A DNA stretch of 64,000 nt from VAZQ01 sp963835165 (GCA_963835165.1 CAWIGD010000032.1:58866-122865); one strand, 5' to 3'; counted from the first letter of the stretch, positions 37,805 through 47,037 are shown. The notes: generated by a model not told the origin, from the letters alone. A program made the numbers and translations.

Positions 37805-38674
37805 ATGGCTGGCGTGACTGTGCCGTTTGAACGCATTGATGCGGATGCGCCGAGCGGCGCGCCGGCGATTCTGGTTGTCGACGATATCGTCAAGCGGTTC
37901 GAGACGCCGGATGGCGTGCTCACGGCGGTCGATCATGTCTCGTTCAACGTGGCGCCGGGCGAGTTCGTGGGCATCATCGGCCCCTCGGGCTGCGGCAAAT
38001 CGACCTTGTTCAACGTCATTGGCGGGCTGCTCGACGGCTATGACGGCACGGTCAAGGTCGCGGATGAGCGCGTGCGGGGGCCGCATCGATCGATCGGCAT
38101 GATCTTTCAGGAAGAGTCCACCTTCCCCTGGCGCAACGTCATCGACAACGTGGCGTTCCCGCTGGAGATCGCGGGCTTGCCGAAGTCCGAGCGTTACGAC
38201 CGCGCCAGGCATTTCGTGCGGCTGGTCGGGCTCGACGGGTTCGAGCGGCGCTACCCGGCGGAGCTGTCCGGGGGCATGCGCCAGCGGGTCTCGATGGCGC
38301 GCACGCTCGCCGCGCAACCGAAAATCCTGCTGATGGACGAGCCGTTCGCTTCGCTCGACGAGCAGACCAGGCTGCTCCTCGGCGACAAGGTCCTGCAAAT
38401 CCAGCAGCAGCTCAAGCAGACCACGCTGCTCATTACCCACAACATCACCGAGGCGGTGCAACTCTCCGACCGCATCCTGGTGATGACCTACCGCCCCGGC
38501 AAGGTGAAGCGGGTCGTGGAGATCAGGCTACCGCGCCCGCGCAGCTCGGAAGTCGTGTCGAGCGAGGCCTTTGGGCGCTACGTGGCGCAGATCTGGAGCG
38601 ACCTGCGCGAGGAAGCGAGCCGCGGACTCGAGGACGAGGAGGGGCGGAAGTTGCGCGAGGCCGAGAAGCGATGA
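37805..38674 (+). CDS. ABC transporter ATP-binding protein, NitT/TauT (SsuB) type
   Basis: ATPase of a nitrate/sulfonate/taurine-type importer, 289 residues. Walker A GPSGCGKST, Q-loop IFQEESTFPW, signature LSGGMRQR, Walker B ILLMDE and H-loop ITHNITEAV are all present. ATG 37805 follows GAGAGGGAACG; the frame reaches back to 37709 but that part is not conserved. The permease genes overlap in line behind it. The receptor is absent here, so the imported compound (perhaps the aromatic acid or a sulfonate) is unknown. Confidence 0.92.
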   Translation: MAGVTVPFERIDADAPSGAPAILVVDDIVKRFETPDGVLTAVDHVSFNVAPGEFVGIIGPSGCGKSTLFNVIGGLLDGYDGTVKVADERVRGPHRSIGMIFQEESTFPWRNVIDNVAFPLEIAGLPKSERYDRARHFVRLVGLDGFERRYPAELSGGMRQRVSMARTLAAQPKILLMDEPFASLDEQTRLLLGDKVLQIQQQLKQTTLLITHNITEAVQLSDRILVMTYRPGKVKRVVEIRLPRPRSSEVVSSEAFGRYVAQIWSDLREEASRGLEDEEGRKLREAEKR

Positions 38675-39444
38675 GCGCGGCCGCCACGCTTGCCAAGAAC
38701 AGGTATGGCCCCGCCGCGCTCGGCATCGGCTCGTTCGTGGGGTTCATCGTGCTCGTCGAACTCCTCATTCGCGTCGGGCTCATCAATCGCTTCATCGTGC
38801 CGATGCCCTCCGACATCATCGCCGCCTTCCCGCGCGTGATCGTCGAGGAGCAGGTGCTTCACCGCTTCGTGCTCACCGCCACGGAGGCGCTCTCGGCCAC
38901 CATCCTGGTGACCCTCGTGGGAGTCGCGGGCGGCGTGCTGCTCCACCGCTACCTTTTGTTGCGGCTGGCGACCGAGACCTGGGTGGCGGCGATCGCGGCG
39001 GCCCCGCTGGTGTTGATGTATCCGCTCTATCTCGTGATCTTCGGGCGGAGCGCCCTCACGATCGTGATGATGGGCTTCACCGCCGGATTAGCGCCCGTCA
39101 TCCTCAAGACGCTCGAGGGCCTGTCCGCTACGCGGCGCGTGCTGATCAATGTGGGCAAGAGCTTCAATCTCACCCCGGCGCAGCAATTCTGGAAGATCCT
39201 GTTCCCGGCGGCGCTGCCGACCATCTTCGTCGGGCTGCGGCTGGGGCTGATCTTCTCGCTCATCAACATCGTCGGGGTCGAGTTCCTGATCAATTTCGGC
39301 GGCCTCGGGCAGCTTATCAACGAGCTCGCCGAGCGCTACGATCTGCCGGGAACCTACGCCGCGATCTGCTTCGTGATCCTGGTCAGCGTGTGCGTGTTCA
39401 TCCTGATGGAAAGACTTGAGCGATGGCTGAGACCGGTCGACTGA
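38671..39444 (+). CDS. ABC transporter permease, NitT/TauT type (1)
   Basis: Inner-membrane permease, 257 residues, about six membrane segments. The EAA-type loop is NVGKSFNLTPAQQFWKILFPAA, cytoplasmic and ATPase-facing. The start overlaps the ATPase stop (ATGA), and the 3' end overlaps the next permease by 22 bp. Pairs of unlike permeases in such systems form a heterodimeric channel. Confidence 0.9.
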   Translation: MSAAATLAKNRYGPAALGIGSFVGFIVLVELLIRVGLINRFIVPMPSDIIAAFPRVIVEEQVLHRFVLTATEALSATILVTLVGVAGGVLLHRYLLLRLATETWVAAIAAAPLVLMYPLYLVIFGRSALTIVMMGFTAGLAPVILKTLEGLSATRRVLINVGKSFNLTPAQQFWKILFPAALPTIFVGLRLGLIFSLINIVGVEFLINFGGLGQLINELAERYDLPGTYAAICFVILVSVCVFILMERLERWLRPVD

Positions 39445-40223
39445 GCCTGCCTTCCGCGAAGCCGTTGCGGCTGCCCGTGAATCCGGTGACGGCGCTGCGC
39501 ATCGCCATCATCGTGGGTGTCGTGGTGATCTGGGAAATCGTCTCGGCATCCGGCTGGCTTTACCGCGACGTCGTGCCGTCGCTCGCGGCGATCGGCAAGG
39601 CGCTCTACGCCACGCTGAGCGACCCGACCTTCTATTTCCATCTGTACACGACGTTCTACGAGATCGGCATCGCCATGGTGATCGGCGGCGTGAGCGGGCT
39701 CGCCGTCGGCATTTTGCTCGGCGGCAGCAAATTCATGTCGCGCGCCTACGAAGCCTATCTGTACTACCTCGGTCCGTGCCCGAAGATCATCTTTTTCCCG
39801 ATCATGATCATGTGGTTCGGCGTCGGACCCGGTTCCAAGGTCGCGATGGGCGCGATCTCCTGCTTCTTTCCGGTCGCGCTCAACGTCGCGGGCGGCATGC
39901 GCGAGATCGACAAGGTTCTCATCCGGGTCGGCAGGAGCTTCCGCGCCAATACCTGGCAGATGGTGACCAAGATCTATCTTCCGGCCATGCGCCACCCCGT
40001 GATCAACGGCGTGCGGCTCGGCCTCGGCGTGGCGCTGATCGGTACGCTGCTCGCGGAAACGAAGCTCTCCAACCGGGGCATCGGCTTCCTGGTGATCCAG
40101 GCCTACAGCATCTTCAACATGCCGCAGATGTATGCGCTGCTGATCATCCTGTTCGTCATCGCGATCGGCGCCAACACGGTCATCGGCCGGGTCGGCGGCC
40201 TCGACGACATCAAACGAACCTGA
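39423..40223 (+). CDS. ABC transporter permease, NitT/TauT type (2)
   Basis: Second permease, 266 residues with about six membrane segments; EAA-type loop RVGRSFRANTWQMVTKIYLPA. Its start lies inside the end of the preceding permease gene, so expression is coupled. The last gene of the three-gene rightward importer unit; the next gene is on the opposite strand, 65 bp away. Confidence 0.9.
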   Translation: MAETGRLSLPSAKPLRLPVNPVTALRIAIIVGVVVIWEIVSASGWLYRDVVPSLAAIGKALYATLSDPTFYFHLYTTFYEIGIAMVIGGVSGLAVGILLGGSKFMSRAYEAYLYYLGPCPKIIFFPIMIMWFGVGPGSKVAMGAISCFFPVALNVAGGMREIDKVLIRVGRSFRANTWQMVTKIYLPAMRHPVINGVRLGLGVALIGTLLAETKLSNRGIGFLVIQAYSIFNMPQMYALLIILFVIAIGANTVIGRVGGLDDIKRT

Positions 40224-40288
40224 ACGCTGCGCGTCTTCGAAGACCATACAGCTGGCGCTGGAGCGCGGCGTCGGGCGATGTTCCGGCC

Positions 40289-40987
40289 TCAGGGCGCGGG
40301 TTTCGGATGCTTGGTTTCTCGCCCCTCGGCATCGGGATAGAATTGCGGTGACTCGCGGCGATCGAACATGCCGTAGTCACGCACGATCCGAACCTTGCGG
40401 TGCCGCAGGGTTCGCGCCCCCTTCGGCCCGACGGGCGTCCATAGGTTCGCGCCGTTTGCGTCTGTCCAGGAGACCAGCACCGCGAACTTGCCGGGATTGT
40501 AGATGCTGGCGAACACGTCGTGCTCGACCACCCCGTCACGCGATACATCCAGGCCGAGAGCGGAGGGCAGATCGGCATGTGACCCGAACGAGGCGCCCGC
40601 TTGCGGCGTGATCTCGGTCAGTGTTGCGAGCTTCGCCGCTCCGATCTCCGTTTCGTCGAACCGCTGCTCGCGAATGGGCGCTTCCTCGGGCGCATCGGTA
40701 TCGGCGGTGACGTCGCCAACTCTCAAGTGATAATCCCGCAGAATCTCCGAGCGGCCGTGCTCCTGGGCCAAGTGGTGCTCCGCCGCGGTGCGCCAGCGGA
40801 CGACCGACTTTTCGTCGCGCCACGTCGAATGCGAAAGAATCCAGCCTGGTCGCCGCTTGCTCTCGAAACGCTCGTTGTCCACGAAGCCGTCGACTTTTTC
40901 CAGGAGCGGCTTCAAGCGCTTGGCGAGAGCAAGATATTCGTCGAACCGCTCAGCTTTTGGACACACTTCAAAGATGACTGAAAACAT
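40289..40987 (-). CDS. antibiotic biosynthesis monooxygenase (ABM) domain protein
   Basis: A 232-residue protein with an ABM (dimeric alpha-beta barrel) domain in its first half: MFSVIFEVCPKAERFDEYL, then KVDGFVDNERFESKRRPGW and the closing WRDEKSVVRWR. The second half (about 115-232) looks like a degenerate second copy (FAVLVSWTDANGANLW). Such folds serve oxygenases, isomerases and heme-degrading proteins, so no reaction can be named. GAGGAGC upstream fixes ATG 40987. Divergent from the aldehyde dehydrogenase gene across 206 bp containing repeated CTTCGG half-sites. Confidence 0.75.
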   Translation of the reverse strand: MFSVIFEVCPKAERFDEYLALAKRLKPLLEKVDGFVDNERFESKRRPGWILSHSTWRDEKSVVRWRTAAEHHLAQEHGRSEILRDYHLRVGDVTADTDAPEEAPIREQRFDETEIGAAKLATLTEITPQAGASFGSHADLPSALGLDVSRDGVVEHDVFASIYNPGKFAVLVSWTDANGANLWTPVGPKGARTLRHRKVRIVRDYGMFDRRESPQFYPDAEGRETKHPKPAP

Positions 40988-41039
40988 TGGATGCTCCTCA
41001 TCGACTGAGGACCGAAGCTCACATAGAGTATTGCAACAC

Positions 41040-41075
41040 ACTTCGGTTGCATGACGCTTCGGGTTGCGCCGAAGT
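41040..41075. promoter_or_regulatory. CTTCGG half-site array between divergent genes
   Basis: ACTTCGG at 41040-41046, CTTCGG at 41057-41062 and CCGAAGT at 41069-41075: three copies of one 6-bp half-site, two direct and one inverted, so that two alternative inverted pairs are possible. They lie in the 206-bp divergent promoter region of the ABM protein and the aldehyde dehydrogenase. A shared regulator site is plausible; no regulator gene is adjacent. Confidence 0.35.
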
Positions 41076-41193
41076 AAAAACGCGCCGCTCCGATCCGCAT
41101 TCCGGCTCTTTGCTGTTGAAATCGTATTTCTACCGATTTATCAAAGCTTTCAACGCTGGCGGAAAAAATCAGCACGACACGAGAGGAAATCCC

Positions 41194-42699
41194 ATGGTTG
41201 CAGTTGCATCCGCGGCAAGAACGCAAGCCGCCGCTCCCAATCTGCCGTCGCACCGCGATCCGTATTACGCCGGCAAGTGGCAGAAGCCGAAGCTGGACCG
41301 CTACATCGACACCATCAGCCCCGGTACCGGCGAGTCGTTGGGCAAGGTGGTGGACGGCTCGGTGGCGGACGCCGAAGCCGCCATCGCCGCCGCCAAGGCC
41401 GCGTTCCGCGAGTGGCGGCGCGTGCTGCCGCTCGAGCGCGCAAAGATGCTGCGCGCCATCGCCGACGTCCTGCGCAAGAACGGCGACGAGCTCGCCATGA
41501 TCGACGCCGCCGATTGCGGCAACCCCTATGCCGAGATGGTGCGCGACGCCCAGGCGGGCGCGGCGCAGCTCGATTTCTACGCCGGCCTCGTCACCGAGAT
41601 GAAGGGCGCCTCGATCCCGATGGGGCCGGACGCGGTGAACTTCTCCGTGCGCGAGCCCTTCGGCGTGGTCGGGCGCATCATTCCGTTCAACCATCCCTTC
41701 ATGTTCGTCGCCGGCAAGTCGGCGGCGCCGCTCGCCGCCGGCAACACCATCGTGGTCAAGCCGCCGGAGCAGGCGCCGCTCTCCTCGCTGCGGCTCGCCG
41801 AGCTGATCGACGGCATTTTGCCGCCGGGCGTGTGGAATCTGGTGCCGGGCGGCAAGGAGGTCGGCCAGGTGCTGGCGAGCCACCCCGACGTTGCCAAGGT
41901 CGCGCTGATCGGCAGCGTGCCCACCGGCCGCGCCGTGATGAAGGCCGCCGCCGACACGCTCAAGCCGGTCACGCTCGAGCTCGGCGGCAAGAATGCGCTG
42001 ATCGCATTCCCCGATGCCGATCTCGAGGCGGTCTCCGCCGCCGTGGTCGACGGCATGAACTTCACCTGGTGCGGACAGTCCTGCGGCTCCACCAGCCGCG
42101 CCTTCGTGCACGAGAAGATCTACGACGCCGTGCTCGAGCGCGTGAAGAACTCGGTCAAGCGCTACAAGCCCGGTATTCCGACCGATCCCGCGACCACCAT
42201 GGGCTCCATCGTGAGCAAGGTGCAGTACGATCGGGTGCTCGGCTACATCGAGGCCGGCAAGCAGGACGGCGCGCGGCTTCTGAGCGGCGGCAAGCGGCCG
42301 AGCGACCCGCATCTGGCCAAGGGTTTCTACGTCGAGCCCACGGTATTTGCCGACGTCACCATGGACATGCGCATCGGCAAGGAAGAGATCTTCGGGCCGA
42401 TCCTCTCCATCCTCAAATGGAGCGACGAAGAGAAGATGCTGGCGCAGGTCAACCAGGTCGAATACGGGCTCACCTGCTCGATCTGGACCAACGATCTCAT
42501 CACCGCCCATCGCGCCGCGGCGGCGGTGGAGGCGGGCTTCGTCTGGATCAACGACGTGTCGAAGCACTTTCTCGGCGCGCCGTTCGGCGGCTACAAGCAG
42601 TCCGGTGTCGGACGCGAGGAGGGCATCGAGGAGCTCATCAGCTTCACGCGCGAGAAGAACATCCACCTCAATCTGAAGCGTCGCACCGGCGGGCACTAG
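41194..42699 (+). CDS. NAD(P)-dependent aldehyde dehydrogenase
   Basis: Oxidises an aldehyde to the acid in the cytoplasm, 501 residues. The catalytic cysteine is C297 in WCGQSCGST, the general base E262 in TLELGGKN and oxyanion N166 in IPFNHPF; the C-terminal NDVSKHFLGAPFGGYKQSG completes the fold. It most resembles betaine-aldehyde and hydroxymuconic-semialdehyde types. GAGAGGAAAT precedes ATG 41194; the frame reaches 40987 but only from here is conserved. The catabolic role is inferred from neighbours. Confidence 0.93.
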   Translation: MVAVASAARTQAAAPNLPSHRDPYYAGKWQKPKLDRYIDTISPGTGESLGKVVDGSVADAEAAIAAAKAAFREWRRVLPLERAKMLRAIADVLRKNGDELAMIDAADCGNPYAEMVRDAQAGAAQLDFYAGLVTEMKGASIPMGPDAVNFSVREPFGVVGRIIPFNHPFMFVAGKSAAPLAAGNTIVVKPPEQAPLSSLRLAELIDGILPPGVWNLVPGGKEVGQVLASHPDVAKVALIGSVPTGRAVMKAAADTLKPVTLELGGKNALIAFPDADLEAVSAAVVDGMNFTWCGQSCGSTSRAFVHEKIYDAVLERVKNSVKRYKPGIPTDPATTMGSIVSKVQYDRVLGYIEAGKQDGARLLSGGKRPSDPHLAKGFYVEPTVFADVTMDMRIGKEEIFGPILSILKWSDEEKMLAQVNQVEYGLTCSIWTNDLITAHRAAAAVEAGFVWINDVSKHFLGAPFGGYKQSGVGREEGIEELISFTREKNIHLNLKRRTGGH

Positions 42700-42832
42700 G
42701 CCGCGGAGTCGGCAATCCGGAACGGGTATAGCGGCGGGCCCGGGAGGGCCGTATCACCGCGACCCGAGGGCGACGTCATCGACTGGACCGCGTCGAGACG
42801 CAATCCGTCGACGAGTTGATTGCTCGCGGCGC

Positions 42833-43573
42833 TCAGTATCTCGCGCCATAACCGCCGAACCGCACGTTGATACCGGCGCGCACCACGCCCGTGGTCTCCT
42901 TGATATCGACGAATCCCGGGCGCAACCCGACCAACAGCGGCGTGAGGCCGATGCGGGGATTGCCGAAATCGTAATAGCTGTATTCGACGAAGCCGGAGAG
43001 GACGTCGGTGAAGGCATATTCCCCGCCGATACCAATGGTCCATCCGGGCCGCGTCTCGCGCCCCGCATAGGCGGTTCCGACGATGATCGTCGTGGCCCAG
43101 TAGTCGTCGCGCTGCCAGGCGCCGCCGCCCCTGACGTAGCCGAGGAAGCGATCCCAGGCATAGCCGATACGCCCGGTGACGGATGCCAGCGATTTTGTCT
43201 TGCTGTGATAGGCAACGCCGAACTCGCGTGCGCTGTCATGGCTGCCCTCGGCGTCAGTCCAGGCATAGTCGCCCTGGATGCCGATCACGAAGCTGCCGGC
43301 GAACTGATAGTCGCAGCCGGCCTGCACGCCGCCAAGCCAGTGATTCACGTCATGTCCGCCGAGCGACTGGCCGAAAAAATCGCCGCCGGGCGTCTGGTTG
43401 ATCCATTCCTGATGGGTCCGCAGGCCGCCCGCATGGCCGCCCGCGTAGCAGCCGGTCCAGCTCCAGACCGGGACGGGCGGCGGCGCCTTGTAGACCGGAG
43501 GGCGCATGTCGGCCGCGATCGCCGGACTCGCCAGCGCAATCAGCGCGGCCGTTCCGAGAAGGAATTTCCGCAT
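42833..43573 (-). CDS. outer-membrane beta-barrel protein, Omp25/RopB-like
   Basis: A 246-residue porin-like barrel with a signal peptide (1-20, ending SPAIAADMRPP) followed by the short Pro-rich linker VYKAPPPVPVW typical of rhizobial Omp25 homologs. Alternating beta strands follow, with WTGCYAGGHAGG at the first strand, and VRAGINVRFGG near the end. GGCGGAGGTC precedes ATG 43573; the longer frame upstream is not supported. It stands between the aldehyde dehydrogenase and a leftward catabolic block, probably as an independent gene. Confidence 0.85.
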   Translation of the reverse strand: MRKFLLGTAALIALASPAIAADMRPPVYKAPPPVPVWSWTGCYAGGHAGGLRTHQEWINQTPGGDFFGQSLGGHDVNHWLGGVQAGCDYQFAGSFVIGIQGDYAWTDAEGSHDSAREFGVAYHSKTKSLASVTGRIGYAWDRFLGYVRGGGAWQRDDYWATTIIVGTAYAGRETRPGWTIGIGGEYAFTDVLSGFVEYSYYDFGNPRIGLTPLLVGLRPGFVDIKETTGVVRAGINVRFGGYGARY

Positions 43574-43770
43574 GACCTCCGCCCCCGCGTGAGGATGGCG
43601 GCGGCAGTATGCAACGAGTCTGCGCGGAGGGCTGTAGCTGATCAGCCACACCGGCGCGGATTTGCGAACAGGCCCGGCTACCCTGGTGAATTCCGTCGCA
43701 TCACTCAGCCGACGGTCAGGGCGCACCGCCGCCGACCAGAGCAAGATGTGCTGTATCAGGCCTGCACAAT

Positions 43771-44499
43771 TCATCCCGTCAGATGGTCGCGGAGCAGCCG
43801 GCCATAGCCGGGGATGCTGTCGCCGCTTTTGAGCAGGCGAAGACCCGCCCAAAGGCTGACGGCATTGTTCGCGAGCACCGGCTTGCCGAGTTCGCGCTCC
43901 AGCCGCTCGACGATGCTCATCGAAGGCCAGTTGCCGCCGGGCATGATGATGGCGTCCGCGTCCGGCCGGTCCGTCCGGCGGCCGAGCTCATAGGCTTGTT
44001 CCGGACCGACCCGGCCGAGCTCGATCGAGGCCACGAATCCCACCACCTCGCTGTGGACGACCTCAAAGCCGCTCGTCTCCATGAAGTCGACCATGGCCTT
44101 GTCCATGGTCTTGCTCCACGGCGCGCCGATGGCGATCTTCCCGGCGCCGAGCCGCGTGAGGGCGTCGACAAATGCGGTCGCCGCCGTGGTCGCGGGTTTG
44201 CCCGAGGCATCCTCCATGCGCTTGATCAGCTCGCGGTCGTAGCCTTTGCCCTTGGCGAGCGTGGGAGCGGTCGCCGCAAACACGATGGCATCGACCTCGG
44301 CATCGGCGAGCTTGCGGCTCTCCGATTCGAGCTCCAGCACGCAGCGCATCTGTTCTTCCGGCGTGATGTCGCGGTAGGCGACGCGCCCGGTGTGCAGCGA
44401 AACGGTCGGCGGCAGCGCCGCCGAGAATTCCGGCTCCTGGGTCGTGTTGGACGAGGGCGTCAGCAGACCGAAGCGATGCGTCTTCTTGACGTAGGACAT
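43771..44499 (-). CDS. Asp/Glu racemase / maleate isomerase-like protein without the catalytic cysteines
   Basis: Fold of the Asp/Glu racemase - arylmalonate decarboxylase - maleate isomerase group, 242 residues. The N-terminus reads RFGLLTPSSNTTQEPEF, as in maleate isomerases. Where the family carries its first cysteine I read VFAATAP (73-79), and at the second MPGGNW (186-191); the only cysteine in the chain is C53, outside either site. Either the protein works by another mechanism or it is not an isomerase. Four bp separate it from the upstream Bug gene, so the two are co-transcribed. Confidence 0.8.
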   Translation of the reverse strand: MSYVKKTHRFGLLTPSSNTTQEPEFSAALPPTVSLHTGRVAYRDITPEEQMRCVLELESESRKLADAEVDAIVFAATAPTLAKGKGYDRELIKRMEDASGKPATTAATAFVDALTRLGAGKIAIGAPWSKTMDKAMVDFMETSGFEVVHSEVVGFVASIELGRVGPEQAYELGRRTDRPDADAIIMPGGNWPSMSIVERLERELGKPVLANNAVSLWAGLRLLKSGDSIPGYGRLLRDHLTG

Positions 44500-44503
44500 C
44501 GGC

Positions 44504-45493
44504 TCACTGCGATCCTTCGAGGCCCGCCGCCTTGATGACGGGATAGAATTTCTGTGATTCCGACCTGATGTAGCGCTCGAATTCCGCCGGGCTGCTGCTG
44601 CTCACCGCCTTCGAACCCTGCCGCAATATCGCGTCCTTGACGTCGGGCGAGGCGAGCGCCGTCGCCATCCCGCGGTGCAGCCGGTTGATGATGTGCGGCG
44701 GGGTGCCGGCCGGCGCGAACAAGCCGGCCCAGCCCACGATGACCACGCTCGGATAGCCGAATTCGGTCGGGGTCGGCGTGTTGGGGAACTGCTCGTCGCG
44801 CTCCTTGCCGAACGTGGCGAGCAGAGTGAGCTTTCCCGATTCCGCGAGATCGGTCACGCCGGCCGTGGTCGTGAATGCGAGCGGAATCTGTCCGCTCAGG
44901 ACGTCGGTGATCGCCGGCGTCTGGCCCCGGTAGGGCACGTGCGTCATCTTGATATCGGCGGCAATCGACAGCAGCACGCCCATCAGATGGGTCATGTTGC
45001 CGATGCCGAACGAGCCGTAATTGAGCTCACCGGGGTTCGCCTTCGCCCGCTCGACAATATCTTTGATCGACTTGATGCCGGAAGCGGGATTGACCACCGC
45101 GCCCAGCGGGTTGGCGACGGTCTGGGTGATCGGCACGAAGTCGCGCAGCGGGTCGTAGGAGAGTTTCTTGTAGATGAAGTTGTTCATCGCCACTGCGCTG
45201 ACCGGAGCATAGATCAGCGTGTAGCCGTCGGGAGCGGCCTTGGCTCCGGCCTCCATTCCGACGATGGCATTGGCGCCCGGACGGTTCTCCACCACCCCCT
45301 GCTGGCCCCAGAGCTCGCTCATCTTCTGCGCCAGCACGCGCGCCTGCTGGTCAACCCCGGAACCGGCCGCCTGCGGCACGATGATGCGGATGGGACGGTT
45401 CGGATAGTCGTCGGGCGTCTGCGCCGTGCCGCCAGTGGCGACCGAGAGCACCGCCACGCTCGTCAGCGCGGCCAATAGCGCGCGTCTGTTCAT
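44504..45493 (-). CDS. Bug family tripartite tricarboxylate transporter substrate-binding protein (1)
   Basis: Periplasmic receptor of the TctC/Bug family, 329 residues with a signal peptide (about 1-24, ending GGTAQT). Family blocks: YPNRPIRIIVPQAAGSGVD, GPANAIVG-like RPGANAIVGMEAGAKAAPDGYTL (in two parts), and THVPYRGQTPAITDVLSG. Ligands are usually carboxylic acids. GGGGAGGAGCGCTG precedes the ATG. No TctA/TctB membrane genes are adjacent, as is often the case for the many Bug proteins in this group. Confidence 0.92.
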   Translation of the reverse strand: MNRRALLAALTSVAVLSVATGGTAQTPDDYPNRPIRIIVPQAAGSGVDQQARVLAQKMSELWGQQGVVENRPGANAIVGMEAGAKAAPDGYTLIYAPVSAVAMNNFIYKKLSYDPLRDFVPITQTVANPLGAVVNPASGIKSIKDIVERAKANPGELNYGSFGIGNMTHLMGVLLSIAADIKMTHVPYRGQTPAITDVLSGQIPLAFTTTAGVTDLAESGKLTLLATFGKERDEQFPNTPTPTEFGYPSVVIVGWAGLFAPAGTPPHIINRLHRGMATALASPDVKDAILRQGSKAVSSSSPAEFERYIRSESQKFYPVIKAAGLEGSQ

Positions 45494-45639
45494 CAGCGCT
45501 CCTCCCCAGGTATTTTTTTGCCCCGCAGTGGTGGACTGCGGATGGTTGCCTCAGCGTACCAGCGCCTTTGACGCCAGCCTAGTGCGCATGTTTTTGGGTT
45601 CGATGATACGCGCTCGCGTGACGCCGGCCGGCGTCCTCG

Positions 45640-47037
45640 TCAGCCGCGGGCGGCGGCCAGCGTCGCGCGGTCGGCTTGGCCGCGCCGCGGCGCCGCGCGC
45701 AGCATGTCCATGAGTTTTCGCACCGAGCCCAGGTTTTCCAGATCGCCGACCGCGTCGATCGCCCCCGCGATGGCGGAGGCGGCCAGCACGCCGTCCGCAT
45801 AGGTGCGGAATTTGCCCTCGATCTGGGCGCGCGACAGCGGGTTCTCGGCCGAACCGCGAGGATGGTCGCAGCGCGCCGTGAGCATCGTGCCGTCGCTCTC
45901 GATCTCCACCACCGCCTGCACGCCGGTCAGCGTCGCATCCGGGCGGATCTCGATCTGCTCGGCCGCGGCGCGCCGCATTTTCGGATCGTCGTAGCGGGCG
46001 GGCTCGAACTGCGCGAGCGTCAGCTCCTGGTCGTGCAGAATCACGGCCGCGGTGTAATGCCCGGAAATTAGCGCGTCGAACTTCGCCTTGTAGTGCGCCA
46101 GCTTGCCGTGCAGATCGAACGCCGGCTGGCTCAATGCCACGCGAACCTTTTTCACCCTGGCGGGATCGATCTTCTGTTGTTCGACCAGATCGAACAGCGC
46201 GGTATTCATGCCCTGGATCGACGAGGCGGACGGCCACAGGCGCAACGCGATCTGCTCGAGCTCCCAGCGCTTTCCCAGATCGGCCGTGACCGCTTCGGGC
46301 CGGCCGCCGTTCGCATATGCGTTGTAGAGGCCGCCGTCCTTGGCGGTGAGAAATTCGCGCGTCGCCAGAAACTTCTGCTCCGCCAGCAGCGCCGCCAACA
46401 ACCCTGAGAGCGCGCCGCGGCACTGGTGGAACTTCACCGTCGGCGTTCCCCATGCTGCGAAGGTGCCGGCTGCCTGGCTGCCGGCGAGGCCGAACGCCTT
46501 GGCCATGGTCTCGGTGTCGAACCGGCGAAGCCGGCCGACCGCCGCGGCGGCGCCGAACGGACCCAGGACGCCCGGGCCGTGCCAGCCCTTGGCCCGGAAC
46601 GCGGGGTAATCGAGACCAATGCCGATCCGCGTCGTCACTTCGCATCCGGCGGCGATGGCGACCATCAGGTCGCGGCCCGACAAGCCGTCGCGTTCGGCGA
46701 TCGCCAAGGCGGGCGGGATCACTTCCGGCGTCACATGGGTCAGCGTCGACCGGTGCACGTCGCACATGGTGACCGCGGTGACGAGATAGCCATTCAGGAT
46801 TGTCGCGCCGGCGAGCGACAGCCGGTCGCCGCCAATGACGCTGCTCTCGTTGGATTGCGCCAGCGCCGACGCCAGGGCGGCGACCTGTTGCGTCTCCTCG
46901 CCACGGTGCCCGGCGACCGCACATGCCAATGTGTCCAGCAGGACGTTCTTGCAGTGATCGCGGACATGTCCCGGAAGATCATCGTACTGCAGCGAAGCTG
47001 CAAAGCCGGCCAGCACCTCGGTGACGTCTCCCGACAT
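45640..47037 (-). CDS. MmgE/PrpD family protein
   Basis: A 465-residue member of the 2-methylcitrate dehydratase / cis-aconitate decarboxylase family. It has the two-domain pattern: a helical N-terminal part with LLDTLACAVAGHRGEE and LNGYLVTAVTMCDVHRSTLTH, and a lid domain with QGMNTALFDLVEQQ. Substrate cannot be told; in such leftward catabolic blocks these proteins are thought to dehydrate or isomerise small hydroxy acids. GGGAGAATTG precedes the ATG. It lies between two Bug receptor genes. Confidence 0.9.
   Translation of the reverse strand: MSGDVTEVLAGFAASLQYDDLPGHVRDHCKNVLLDTLACAVAGHRGEETQQVAALASALAQSNESSVIGGDRLSLAGATILNGYLVTAVTMCDVHRSTLTHVTPEVIPPALAIAERDGLSGRDLMVAIAAGCEVTTRIGIGLDYPAFRAKGWHGPGVLGPFGAAAAVGRLRRFDTETMAKAFGLAGSQAAGTFAAWGTPTVKFHQCRGALSGLLAALLAEQKFLATREFLTAKDGGLYNAYANGGRPEAVTADLGKRWELEQIALRLWPSASSIQGMNTALFDLVEQQKIDPARVKKVRVALSQPAFDLHGKLAHYKAKFDALISGHYTAAVILHDQELTLAQFEPARYDDPKMRRAAAEQIEIRPDATLTGVQAVVEIESDGTMLTARCDHPRGSAENPLSRAQIEGKFRTYADGVLAASAIAGAIDAVGDLENLGSVRKLMDMLRAAPRRGQADRATLAAARG

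Noticed and set aside
40912..42696. 594-codon open frame opposite the aldehyde dehydrogenase
   Set aside because: Antisense of an enzyme with all catalytic residues; product is His/Arg-rich without motifs.
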